Both the position numbers and the translations under genes were made by a program. 64,000 nt of DNA from CBDBND01 sp965207985. GTDB lineage: Bacteria; Pseudomonadota; Alphaproteobacteria; Rhodospirillales; Rhodospirillaceae. The stretch is taken from NCBI GenBank assembly GCA_965207985.1, contig CBDBND010000033.1, forward strand, positions 372,001 to 436,000, read 5' to 3'. The first letter of the stretch is position 1. Every line of letters begins with the position of its first letter. Positions 17,366 to 26,148 of this stretch are shown in pieces. The notes below the pieces were generated by a model, which saw nothing but the letters and a program-made list of their open reading frames with translations, was not told the origin of the DNA and did no database searches.

Positions 17366-18249
17366 CGTGACGCCTCCGAAATTGGCTGTCGTTCTTTGGT
17401 GTATTGTATCCAACCGTTGTAATGGTCTGTCCACGGCTGCTCGACAGTAAAGAAATTGGGCACGCGCTTTTCGATCTCCGCGACGATCAGGGGATCAAGT
17501 TCAACAGGGTCGACAATCTTCCGCGCGACCCAGCGCCACAAGGCGAACCCCGGCATGTCACCCACCAACATCCAGGCGGGAAAGGGCGTCAAAAACGTCC
17601 AGAAGTGGTCGGCGGTGACTGAGGCTAAGCTTTCGTTGGCGACGTCGTCCACGTCGGCAATGTATGTGGAACTGGTGTTGAAATAGAGTCTCGGACCCGT
17701 CGACGCTTTTGGCCACTGTTCAGGAGGCAGGTAATTGTCCCGCTCGCCGTACGCGGTCTGTGTGAGGGAAATCTGATCACCCGTGATCCGCCACGGGAGA
17801 ATAAAGGGGCGGCCGTCTGCGCCCACCGGACCGACCGTCGCTTCTAGCGGACCGCTTTTGTAGTGCAGTGGAATATTCTCTTCTCCTGTGAACGGATTTT
17901 GATAAGTCTGGAGCACTTCGTCGGTTACGGGATCACAGAACAGTCCGTGATCGTAGTTCCGCCGGAAGAAAGTATGATCGCCCGTCGAAACCCAACGGCT
18001 TTTGGCGATTCCCTTAAGGCGCATCAGTCGGGTCTGCACTTGATTGGGAATAACCGAGAAAATCTCGCCGTAATATTGAAGGTACGAGGTGCGATCGTCG
18101 AGACTGCCAGCAATCTTAGCAAAGACCGTAATGTTGTCTTCGGGCTTGGACAGGTCGTACGGAAGTTCAGAAGACAATGCTTTGGAGGGAAAAGCATGGG
18201 TCGCGCTGAACGCTGCGAAATAACCACTCAATCGGCGTCGGGTCAGCAT
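17362..18249 (-). CDS. DUF1838 family protein, exported
   Basis: A 295-aa protein beginning MLTRRRLSGYFAAFSATHAF, a Tat-like signal. DUF1838 elements: NPFTGEENIPLHY in the middle and FPAWMLVGDMPGFALW toward the C-terminus. It is first in an operon with another DUF1838 gene (4-base overlap) and the propeller-like gene now split by IS630. A divergent gene for an alpha/beta-hydrolase-fold protein starts 130 bp upstream. Function unknown. Confidence 0.8.
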   Translation of the reverse strand: MLTRRRLSGYFAAFSATHAFPSKALSSELPYDLSKPEDNITVFAKIAGSLDDRTSYLQYYGEIFSVIPNQVQTRLMRLKGIAKSRWVSTGDHTFFRRNYDHGLFCDPVTDEVLQTYQNPFTGEENIPLHYKSGPLEATVGPVGADGRPFILPWRITGDQISLTQTAYGERDNYLPPEQWPKASTGPRLYFNTSSTYIADVDDVANESLASVTADHFWTFLTPFPAWMLVGDMPGFALWRWVARKIVDPVELDPLIVAEIEKRVPNFFTVEQPWTDHYNGWIQYTKERQPISEASR

Positions 18250-18379
18250 ATTGAATCCTCCATTATGAGCCGTTGATCAAAGTTAAATTAATAAACGATC
18301 CAACAAAGTGGTACGTTAAGCGACGGTAAACAAGTTCGGTCAAAACGAAAAACTGACATCCAACGCAATAAGATTTGAA

Positions 18380-19300
18380 ATGTACGTTTTAAGAGCCGCA
18401 TTTGCTCTGGGACTTTGCATTTGCCTTGTCCCAGCTTTGGGCTTGGCTGAGTCCCAGGTAACCGAGCACTATAGCGCTGCGGTCAGCTACAAAAAGGGTT
18501 ACGTCGAAGGACCGTTCGGACAGATTCACTACCATCGCGCTCAGCCCCTAGCCGGCATCTTGGATCATGGACCAGTTGTGCTGTTTCATCAGGGCCCCCA
18601 ATCAGCGGCGTCCTTTGATATCTTATTGAAAGCGCTGGGAACGGACCGAATCGCTGTTGCGTTTGATACACCAGGCTACGGAGAGTCAGATGGTCCAGAC
18701 GAACCACCGACCATTCCTCAACTCGCAAATGCCATGGCACAAGCAATTGGCGGCCTTCAGCTAACCTTCACGGATTTTGGAACAGTCGATGTTTTCGGTT
18801 TCCGTACAGGAGCGACTATCGCAGTTGAGCTCGCTGTCACCCATGTAGATCTCGTGCGCCGGGTGATGCTCAGTGATATTTTCTATGGTGTCGATGAGCG
18901 TTCCGCAGGTCTGGCAAGCTTGGATCAAGACTTTCAAATGCCGGAGGATGGTACCCACGTCATAAAAACCTGGCACATCATGGTGACAAAGAGGGCGACT
19001 GGTGTGTCTTTTGAGCGCGCGACGCGGAGCTTCCTGGAAACACTCCACCCATTGGAACGGTACTTGTTCGCTTTCGATTCGGTCTTCCGCTATCCGATTG
19101 AGGACCGGTTACCGATGATTCAACAGCCGGTCCTGATCATACAGCCCCACGATTTTCTTCTTGAACAAACCCGGACGGCGCACAGAGATGCCCTACCGAA
19201 TGCAACGATGGTCGAACTTCCGGACGTTCGCGATGATGTCTTCGAAACCGGCCCGAACCGGTTCGCAGAAGTCATGAAAGCGTGGCTCAATAAGGAGTGA
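18380..19300 (+). CDS. Secreted alpha/beta-hydrolase-fold protein without canonical nucleophile
   Basis: A 306-aa protein with a signal peptide (LRAAFALGLCICLVPALGLA). The fold is recognisable from VVLFHQGPQSAASFDIL, VAFDTPGYGESDGP and the elbow region DVFGFRTGATIAVELA. The usual G-x-Ser-x-G reads G-F-R-T-G, so the nucleophile position (about residue 142) is arginine. The C-terminal region where the catalytic histidine is expected (LPDVRDDVFETGP) has none. It is likely a non-hydrolytic binding protein or an enzyme with another chemistry. It is divergent from a DUF1838 operon. Confidence 0.75.
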   Translation: MYVLRAAFALGLCICLVPALGLAESQVTEHYSAAVSYKKGYVEGPFGQIHYHRAQPLAGILDHGPVVLFHQGPQSAASFDILLKALGTDRIAVAFDTPGYGESDGPDEPPTIPQLANAMAQAIGGLQLTFTDFGTVDVFGFRTGATIAVELAVTHVDLVRRVMLSDIFYGVDERSAGLASLDQDFQMPEDGTHVIKTWHIMVTKRATGVSFERATRSFLETLHPLERYLFAFDSVFRYPIEDRLPMIQQPVLIIQPHDFLLEQTRTAHRDALPNATMVELPDVRDDVFETGPNRFAEVMKAWLNKE

Positions 19301-19337
19301 TCTTCATCCTCGACAATCGAGCAGCGGACAGTTTGGG

Positions 19338-20319
19338 CTAGATCGACACCTGTTGACTGCCGATCAATTGCCCCAACGTAAGCGCCGGGGTGGCCATCAT
19401 ACCGCTGACCAGAGCCGCACCCGTCGTTGCCCCAGCGCCAATGATTTCCCCGGCTGCATACAGGTTGGTTATCGGCCGACCATCCATATCCCCCGGTGCC
19501 GAGACCCAAATTGGTGCCGCTGCCATCGTTATACGGCCAGGTGAGACGCCCATAGAGCGGCATGCCGTGGATGTTTTTGAACATGGCAGCACTAGCGCAA
19601 TAACCACCCGCAGTGAGCGCGATGTGGCGTCCGCGATAATCCGTCCGGCGTCCGTCGTGGTCAGAAGCGACAACACCACGAACCGCCCCGTCGGCATCCT
19701 GGATAAGGTCGACGGCGCTGGTGCCGACCAGGAACTTGATGTGTCCGGCATCGGCCTGTTTCTGCACCGCCGGCTGAAGCGCCTTGAAGATGGAAAGGCC
19801 GCCTTCGGGGCCCCACTGATAGCGGGGCACGCTATAGGGTTCGTGGCCGCCACCGACCGTGGGGTGTTCGGGAGCGACCTCGAACCCATGATCGGTGAGC
19901 CAATCGAGTGTGCTTGCCGCATGCTGTGTAAAGACCCGTACAATGTCCGGCTCCACCGTTTGAAAGCTATTCTTCCAGACATCGTCGAAGTGTTGTTCAG
20001 GCGAGTCCTTAATGCCCTTACGCGCTTGGATTTTTGTGCCTGCAGCCGAGATCTGTCCAGAGGAGATCAACAGCGTTCCACCAATCCGATACGCCCGCTC
20101 GATCACTAGAACTTTGGCCCCTCTCTCCGCGGCGAATAGCGCAGCCGGCAATCCGGCCGTGCCGGCTCCGATAACGATGAGATCCCATTCCTGCTGGGCC
20201 CACGCTTTGCGGACCGTCCACGGCACAGCGCTTAGGGCCAAGGCTGTACCTGTCCCGGCGAGGAACTGGCGTTTTGATGGATCGAGTGCTTTCAAGTCAT
20301 CGAGAAGGTCAGGCGTCAT
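19338..20319 (-). pseudogene. FAD_binding_2-type flavoprotein with internal deletion and frameshift
   Basis: The N-terminal part has a Tat-like signal (SKRQFLAGTGTALALSA), the FAD site LIVIGAGTAGLPAALFAAERG and HIALTAGGYCASAA. Close to 19500 the frame changes and the sequence goes straight to the C-terminal FAD contact (GRPITNLYAAGEIIGAGATT). A normal member has well over 100 residues of substrate-binding domain between these elements, so an internal deletion not divisible by three is the simplest explanation. It is a paralog of the inactivated flavoprotein at 7296-8184. It is the last gene of the CHRD/nitrilase/DUF1838 operon. Confidence 0.75.
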
Positions 20320-20332
20320 AGTCGCCGAACTC

Positions 20333-21163
20333 CTAGTTATCCCAAGAAATTGGCTCGCTAATAGAGCCGGGAAACATGCTCTCAGCCCGTGCGACAAATC
20401 TTTCAGGAAGTTGATCGAGACTGAGGAACTTATGACCGTTGCCGCCTTGCATGTGCATGCCGGGCTGATCACCCATTTCAAGCCACTCAAACCATTGAAT
20501 TTGCGTCTGCCAGCTGGTTGAGGCTTCCACGGATGTCAACTCCGGATCGTTAAGGTCAGCCCACTTCACTTCGTAGCGAAGCAAGGCATTGTCGACACGC
20601 CAAGCGTTGTCACTGCGCCTTTGATACTTGATCCGTTCGTCCGAAGTGACAAAAGCGTAGTCGCCCGCCCGCTCCCACTGAAGGACATAGCCGTCCTCGT
20701 GCAGGTGGGCCGACTCTCCGACAAAGCCCTCGGGCGGGAGGGGACCTTTCTCCGTGATGTAGTAGTATCCGGCGCTGGTTCTGAAATTACGAACCGTACA
20801 TTCCTTGCCGGTGTAAGGGTTAACGTAGGTATCAATGAACTCACCGGTTTCATAATCCTGATAGAAAATCATGCCGCGAAAGCGAAATTCGTAGGATCCG
20901 TCGTTTCGCCGCCGATGGGCGCCGATCCGCCCCGACTGAAAACGCAACATGGGGACGGCCAGTTCGTTGTCCTGCACACCAAAAATCTGTCCTTGCCCCC
21001 AGCTACAGGTGGTCTTGCCCGACACATCGCCTTGGATTTTCACCATGGCGTACACGTTATCAGCGGGTTTGGTGAGGTCGAGGTTGAGGGACGCCCGAGC
21101 TGGAGAAATGAACCCTGAGGACGCCAACCCAACGAGGGCTAAAGAGTCACGACGATTGAGCAT
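20333..21163 (-). CDS. DUF1838 family protein
   Basis: A 276-aa protein beginning MLNRRDSLALVGLASSGF, the same signal style as the neighbours at 12511 and 10677. DUF1838 elements: NPYTGKECTVRNF near the middle and FEWLEMGDQPGMHM near the C-terminus. It lies 23 bases after the nitrilase-like gene and 13 bases before the flavoprotein pseudogene in the same direction. Function unknown. Confidence 0.8.
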   Translation of the reverse strand: MLNRRDSLALVGLASSGFISPARASLNLDLTKPADNVYAMVKIQGDVSGKTTCSWGQGQIFGVQDNELAVPMLRFQSGRIGAHRRRNDGSYEFRFRGMIFYQDYETGEFIDTYVNPYTGKECTVRNFRTSAGYYYITEKGPLPPEGFVGESAHLHEDGYVLQWERAGDYAFVTSDERIKYQRRSDNAWRVDNALLRYEVKWADLNDPELTSVEASTSWQTQIQWFEWLEMGDQPGMHMQGGNGHKFLSLDQLPERFVARAESMFPGSISEPISWDN

Positions 21164-21186
21164 GAATTTCTCCTTGGGTCCTTATG

Positions 21187-22431
21187 TCACCCCATCCCTG
21201 GCGGTACCAGGATCCCTTCCTCGACTAGCCGAGCGACGGTCTCCCGCTGCGCCGCGCTGTGCTCATCGGTTGTGACTAGCGGTGCATCGAGATGATTGTC
21301 AACGGGTGCAAATTCAGTGCGGTTGTACATATCCCGGTGCAACGGCATCTGCAGATGGGTCAATAGGTTTGAGCCGCCTAAGGATGTGCGCTGACGGCGC
21401 AGCGCATCGATATCAATGGTCGCCACTGCATACTCCACACCGCCGGATTGCGTGCCAGCCAACTTGTTGCCCTTAAAATCGATGATTTGCGACGGCTGCC
21501 GCCGGCTAAAGGGTGGCTGAGGATCAACCCCCACCGGCCCGAGGTCGGACAGGAACACGTACGCCACGTTCTCATAGGCGCGCACCCGGCGTGTCATGGT
21601 GGTGTTCAGCGGCACGTCGAAATTGTGATCGGCAGGATACGTCGCAGATGCGGTGGGGCTCAGAAGTATTTCCGCCCCCTTCAAGGCCATACCCCGCGCT
21701 ATTTCCGGGTAGTTCATGTCACCGGCAACAACGCAAGCTAGCCGGCCGATCTCCGTCTCAGCCACCGGGAACAAACTGTGCTCGCCAAAGTGGTCCAGCC
21801 AGGCGGACAGAAGATCGCCCGGGCGGGTCTTGCTGGTGAGGCCGGTAAGCTTTCTGTAATTCAGAATCACGTCACCGTTAGGGCTGACAATCGTGCCCGA
21901 CAAAAAGTAACGACCGGGAAACTTATCGATCCCTTCGATGGGATTGAAAGCGACATAGGCGTTGGCCTCCTGCGCAGCTTTGCCGATTTGTTCGATCTCT
22001 TGGCCATCGATGCGGATGGTGCCCGGCCACCATTGGGCAGCCGTCATCGGGGCGCTGGGAATTTGCAGCCCGAACTCGGGAAACGACATCAAGCGCGCAC
22101 CGTGTTCTTGGGCACCGCGTTTGATCAGGTCGCACATGGTGTCGACATTTTGCTTGAGGGCATCGGGTAGAAAATTTCCCGACCCATCAAATGTTGGAAT
22201 CACGCCCGACTGCACACAGGCTGCGCTGTACGGCTGAACTTTAGTACCCCTCGGGTCTATGCCCGGCGTCACTGGCGGATAAAAGGCGGATGTGTCTTGG
22301 GCCACAGCCGGTTTTTTCGCCGGTTCGGCAACCGCCCCGGCAATGGCCAAGCCGGCTGTGGTCAAAAGCGTGGACCGCCGGGTTACACCCATAGAATTGG
22401 ATTTCAGTTTGGAGTCATCGGCCATATGCAT
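21187..22431 (-). CDS. Nitrilase-superfamily protein with substituted catalytic cysteine
   Basis: A 414-aa protein with an export signal after residue 12 (VTRRSTLLTTAGLAIAGAVA). The carbon-nitrogen hydrolase fold is clear: the glutamate in LMSFPEFGLQ and the lysine in ILNYRKLTGL. In the cysteine elbow, where families read C-x-D-x-x-x-P-E, it reads VVAGDMNYPE, placing alanine (about residue 236) at the nucleophile position; the nearest cysteine is three residues earlier. It may be catalytically inactive or unusual. It is between the CHRD gene and a DUF1838 gene in one operon. Confidence 0.8.
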   Translation of the reverse strand: MHMADDSKLKSNSMGVTRRSTLLTTAGLAIAGAVAEPAKKPAVAQDTSAFYPPVTPGIDPRGTKVQPYSAACVQSGVIPTFDGSGNFLPDALKQNVDTMCDLIKRGAQEHGARLMSFPEFGLQIPSAPMTAAQWWPGTIRIDGQEIEQIGKAAQEANAYVAFNPIEGIDKFPGRYFLSGTIVSPNGDVILNYRKLTGLTSKTRPGDLLSAWLDHFGEHSLFPVAETEIGRLACVVAGDMNYPEIARGMALKGAEILLSPTASATYPADHNFDVPLNTTMTRRVRAYENVAYVFLSDLGPVGVDPQPPFSRRQPSQIIDFKGNKLAGTQSGGVEYAVATIDIDALRRQRTSLGGSNLLTHLQMPLHRDMYNRTEFAPVDNHLDAPLVTTDEHSAAQRETVARLVEEGILVPPGMG

Positions 22432-22485
22432 CCCCCTTGAGTTTTTTGGTTCTTGATTCCGGTATTCATTTGACCGGAACTATCG

Positions 22486-23013
22486 TTAGCACTGCGGCCG
22501 GATTCTCCGAACCGGACCCCGCAGTTCTCCTTCCGGATATTGTGTCGTATGCAGATTGATATACGTCAGACTCTGCACGAGATAAGCGACTTCGCCCTCT
22601 GTCAGAATCTTTTCCCCTTCTACGGGCGAGCGGAAACTGTCGGAGGTGAGATCAAACATCACCGGTGCCGTGCCTTCTGCCGGAACGGGGCCATGCAAAT
22701 GTAATCCCACCGGTTCCGTCGTCAGGTCCTTATAGGTCACCGTCCAGGACAGCTTCAAAGTATCCCGTTCGAGCTTGAACTCGGCGCGTCCCACACCCGG
22801 GCTATAGGTCGGTAAACGCTGGGGCGCATCAGACATGTCCGCATGAAAGTGGATAGGTGGGCCGTTCCGATCGTTGGGGTCGTTTGAAAAGTAGAGACAG
22901 GATACGTCTTCGTCAGAGGCGGAGGGTTGGGCATCCGCCAAACCACCACCCAGAAGGAGGACAGCCGCCACGGCGCAGCCGCTCCGGTAAAGCAATGCTG
23001 TTAACTTGGCCAC
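22486..23013 (-). CDS. Secreted CHRD-domain protein
   Basis: A 175-aa protein with a signal peptide (AVAAVLLLGGGLADA). The mature part matches the CHRD domain: LSWTVTYKDLTTEPVGLHLH with HGPVPAEGTAP, then YINLHTTQYPEGELRGPV at the end. CHRD proteins are exported beta-rich proteins of unknown biochemical role, first seen in chordin. It is the first gene of the operon leading to the nitrilase-like, DUF1838 and flavoprotein genes. Confidence 0.85.
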   Translation of the reverse strand: MAKLTALLYRSGCAVAAVLLLGGGLADAQPSASDEDVSCLYFSNDPNDRNGPPIHFHADMSDAPQRLPTYSPGVGRAEFKLERDTLKLSWTVTYKDLTTEPVGLHLHGPVPAEGTAPVMFDLTSDSFRSPVEGEKILTEGEVAYLVQSLTYINLHTTQYPEGELRGPVRRIRPQC

Positions 23014-23282
23014 GTTGAGTATCTCCTCGCTGTATGGCTTTTTGCGTTCCCTGAACCTACACGGAGGATAAACAATCGTCCGTCAAAAAGAGACTGCGTG
23101 AAACCGCCTCACGAAGAAGTGCGGGATCGCAAATCGATTTGGCGAAAAATCAAGCTTTCCTAGGGTTTTTGACCTCCACTCCCCTGTCGAAAACGGATAC
23201 GAAAGTCCGCCACTATGAGATGAAGTGCCGCTGGCCCTCATGCTACTATGCCGGACAAGACCCCTCAGAACACGGACCTCCG

Positions 23283-24431
23283 ATGACCTCTTTTTCGTCA
23301 AAAAATCCGCTTTTCTTGGCCTCTCTTATTGCCGCGATAGGGCTCGGCAGCGAAGCCTCGGCGCAGGAGAAGACCCTGGGTTTCGCCGTGACCAAATGGA
23401 ACACGGCGATGTACGAAACCATGTTTATGGACGAATGCCCGGAAGGGCCAGCCCCGGGTAATTACGAGGTTTGGGAGTCAACCGTAACGCCAGAAGAACG
23501 CCGCTCTTATCCGGAGCTGCTGATAACCCAGCTCAGGCACGTCAACTACCGCGGCCCTAATGGGGAAGACATCTGCGCCGAACCAACTTCGGTCGTCGAC
23601 CCGCCCATGCAAATCGTCGAAGGCAAATATGGCTACGGCATCGACCTGGATGGCAACACGGACGGCGAAGCGACGGCCAAGACTTGCAAACACAGGAATT
23701 TTACCGGACTGAACGGCGAACCTGGGATCGATAATCAAATGTACCGGCTCATGGGCTGTGTTCAGGCGTGGCGGAGTTACGGTCACATTGAAAATAATGC
23801 CAATTCTCATCGCTTAAGCAGCGGGTTGGGTAAGATTCTCATTGAGATCACTGGCGTTGACGACATGCGAAATGACGACAACGTCACGGTGACGTTTTAC
23901 CGGGGGACGGGTGCTTTCTCGCTGGATAGCAAAGGCAAGGTCCTGCCCTTTGCCAGTTACGAGATCGACCACGTAGACGGTGTGCCCCGTTACGGTGATT
24001 CGGTCTCTGGCAGGATTGAAGACGGTGTTGTGAAGACGGACTCTGCGGACGTCCATGTGCCTCATTTCGGAAATTATCAATACATCCGTCAACTGATCCA
24101 AGACATGCAGCTGCATTTGGACATCACGCCTGAGAGCGGCAAGACCAATGGCATGGTTTACGGCTATTACGGGGTCGGTCAGTTTTACAGCTACGTGAGA
24201 GGTCAACTGACGTCGTTTCCGAACCGTCACAAGTTCAGCTGCCCGGCCATCTATGTCGCCGCCCATGAGCTGGCCGACGGACATCCAGATCCTGAAACCG
24301 GAGAATGCACCACTCTGTCGTCGGCCTTTAAGTTCGATGCAGTGCGTGCGTTTATCAATCATCCGGACCTCGAAGAGGAAGTAGCAAACGCTCCTTCAGG
24401 GTCCGGTGCTTTTGCAGCTGACCGGCGCTAA
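23283..24431 (+). CDS. Secreted protein of unknown function
   Basis: I place the start at 23283, giving a signal peptide (FLASLIAAIGLGSEASAQ) directly at the N-terminus; a longer in-frame start at 23139 would bury it. The 382-aa product has several cysteines (for example DECPEG, GEDICAE, TAKTCKH, LMGCVQ, KFSCPA) suggesting disulfides. No family was recognised. It opens a six-gene operon; the DUF1592/1588 lipoprotein gene starts 17 bases after its stop, so it may be secreted with or act on the same substrate as those proteins. Confidence 0.7.
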   Translation: MTSFSSKNPLFLASLIAAIGLGSEASAQEKTLGFAVTKWNTAMYETMFMDECPEGPAPGNYEVWESTVTPEERRSYPELLITQLRHVNYRGPNGEDICAEPTSVVDPPMQIVEGKYGYGIDLDGNTDGEATAKTCKHRNFTGLNGEPGIDNQMYRLMGCVQAWRSYGHIENNANSHRLSSGLGKILIEITGVDDMRNDDNVTVTFYRGTGAFSLDSKGKVLPFASYEIDHVDGVPRYGDSVSGRIEDGVVKTDSADVHVPHFGNYQYIRQLIQDMQLHLDITPESGKTNGMVYGYYGVGQFYSYVRGQLTSFPNRHKFSCPAIYVAAHELADGHPDPETGECTTLSSAFKFDAVRAFINHPDLEEEVANAPSGSGAFAADRR

Positions 24432-24448
24432 TAGGAAAAAGGTGTGGA

Positions 24449-26122
24449 ATGAGGAGTTGGTCACCTTTTAACGTTCATTTTTCCACAACCATTGTGGCGG
24501 TGACATGCGCTCTTTGTTTAAGCGCGTGTGAAGCCCCTGAACCGGTGTCCGAAGGCTTACCGCCGGATGTGCGCCGGCTGACCGAAGATCAGTACCGCAA
24601 CATCATTGTCGATATATTTGGCTCATCCATTGTCGTTGCCGGACGCTTTGATACACCCGTCCGGGAAGACGGTTTGCTGGCGATAGGTGCCCGTGATGCC
24701 ACCGTCACCCCTGGCGGATTGGTTCAGTTCGACGAAATGGCGCGGTCCATAGCCTCACAAGTGTTGGATGAACCCAATCGCTTTTTCCTTGTGCCCTGCG
24801 AGATCACAAGTCAAATGACCTATGACGAAATCTGCGCAGAACAATTCATCACAAAATATGGCCGTCTGCTGTTTCGCCGCCCCTTGTCGGATACGGAACG
24901 CGAGGCCCGGCTCAGTATTGTTCGAGAGACCACCGAGTCACTTAGTAATTTTGGCGCCGCTTTAGAGATGGGATTGGCCAGCCTGTTAATGGCACCGCAA
25001 TTTCTATTCATCACCGACGTGGTCGAAACCGACCCCGACAACTCTGATGTCGATCGTCTGGATGCTTATTCCATCGCCACCCGGCTCAGTTTTCTATTGT
25101 GGAACACGGCACCCGATGATGTGTTGTTGAGCGCTGCGGAAAACGGAGATCTGCACACGGGCGATAGACTCGAACAGCAGGTTGAACGCATGATGTCATC
25201 ACCCCGCCTCAAAACAGGCGTGCGTGCCTTTTTTAGCGACATGCTTTCATTCAGCGAATTCGATTTTTTGGAGAAGGACTCTGTCATTTATCCCGCCTTT
25301 GGCGTCGCTGCCGGTCGGGACGCCAAGGAGCAGACGCTCCGCACCATTGCCGACCATGTAATCAATCAAGATGCGGATTACCGTGATCTTTTCACCACCC
25401 GAAAGACCTTCATGACCCGCACCCTGGGTCTGGTCTATCAGGTGCAAGTAAAGGCTCCTAAAGGCTTATGGCAGCCTTACGAATTTGCGGCCGACGATAC
25501 GCGCATCGGCATCCAGTCGCATCTCGGCTTTTTGGCTTTGAACTCCCATCCAGGCCGTAGTTCTCCCACATTGCGGGGCGTCGCCATTCGCGAAATGTTG
25601 CTCTGCCAAAAGGTCCCCGAACCGCCACCGGATGTGGATTTCAGCGGCTTCAATGACCCCAATTCGACCGCCAATACTGCACGGGAACGGTTGGCCGCGC
25701 ATTCGACCAACGCCGCCTGCGCGGGTTGCCATCGCATCACAGACCCCATCGGATTGGCATTGGAAAATTTTGACGGTGCGGGGCAGTTTCAACGGACAGA
25801 AAACGGTGTTCTCATTGATACCAGCGGAGACCTTGATGGTATCGCGTTTGAAGATAGTACGGGTCTAGGCATGGCAATGCGTGACAATCCGGCAGCGGCA
25901 TCCTGCTTGGTTAATCGCCTATACGCTTATGCCAGTGGACAAACCCTGGCACCGAGAGATCCATGGATGGCATTTTTGGAAGAGAATTTTGCCGACGATG
26001 GCTATAGCGTAAAATCTCTTCTGAAACGCATAGCCACCAGCAAAACGTTTTATGCCGTCGCACCGATCGATACCACCGATCAGACGATAGAAACCGCTGC
26101 CAATGCAGCGGCGCTCAATTAG
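24449..26122 (+). CDS. DUF1592/DUF1588/DUF1585 lipoprotein with CxxCH
   Basis: A 557-aa protein with a lipobox (LCLSAC) near residue 27. Domain order matches the DUF1587-1595-1592-1588-1585 architecture: RRLTEDQYRNIIVDIFG, ITKYGRLLFRRPLSDTE, YSIATRLSFLLWNTAPDDVL, HPGRSSPTLRGVAIREMLLC and SCLVNRLYAYASGQ. A heme-binding type CAGCH motif followed by RITDPIGLALENFDG lies in the DUF1588 part. These proteins are widespread and almost always next to DUF1552 genes, as here; function is unknown, with outer-membrane or periplasmic electron-transfer or polymer processing suspected. Confidence 0.9.
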   Translation: MRSWSPFNVHFSTTIVAVTCALCLSACEAPEPVSEGLPPDVRRLTEDQYRNIIVDIFGSSIVVAGRFDTPVREDGLLAIGARDATVTPGGLVQFDEMARSIASQVLDEPNRFFLVPCEITSQMTYDEICAEQFITKYGRLLFRRPLSDTEREARLSIVRETTESLSNFGAALEMGLASLLMAPQFLFITDVVETDPDNSDVDRLDAYSIATRLSFLLWNTAPDDVLLSAAENGDLHTGDRLEQQVERMMSSPRLKTGVRAFFSDMLSFSEFDFLEKDSVIYPAFGVAAGRDAKEQTLRTIADHVINQDADYRDLFTTRKTFMTRTLGLVYQVQVKAPKGLWQPYEFAADDTRIGIQSHLGFLALNSHPGRSSPTLRGVAIREMLLCQKVPEPPPDVDFSGFNDPNSTANTARERLAAHSTNAACAGCHRITDPIGLALENFDGAGQFQRTENGVLIDTSGDLDGIAFEDSTGLGMAMRDNPAAASCLVNRLYAYASGQTLAPRDPWMAFLEENFADDGYSVKSLLKRIATSKTFYAVAPIDTTDQTIETAANAAALN

Positions 26123-26148
26123 AGGAATACACCTGAAGGACGAGAGCC

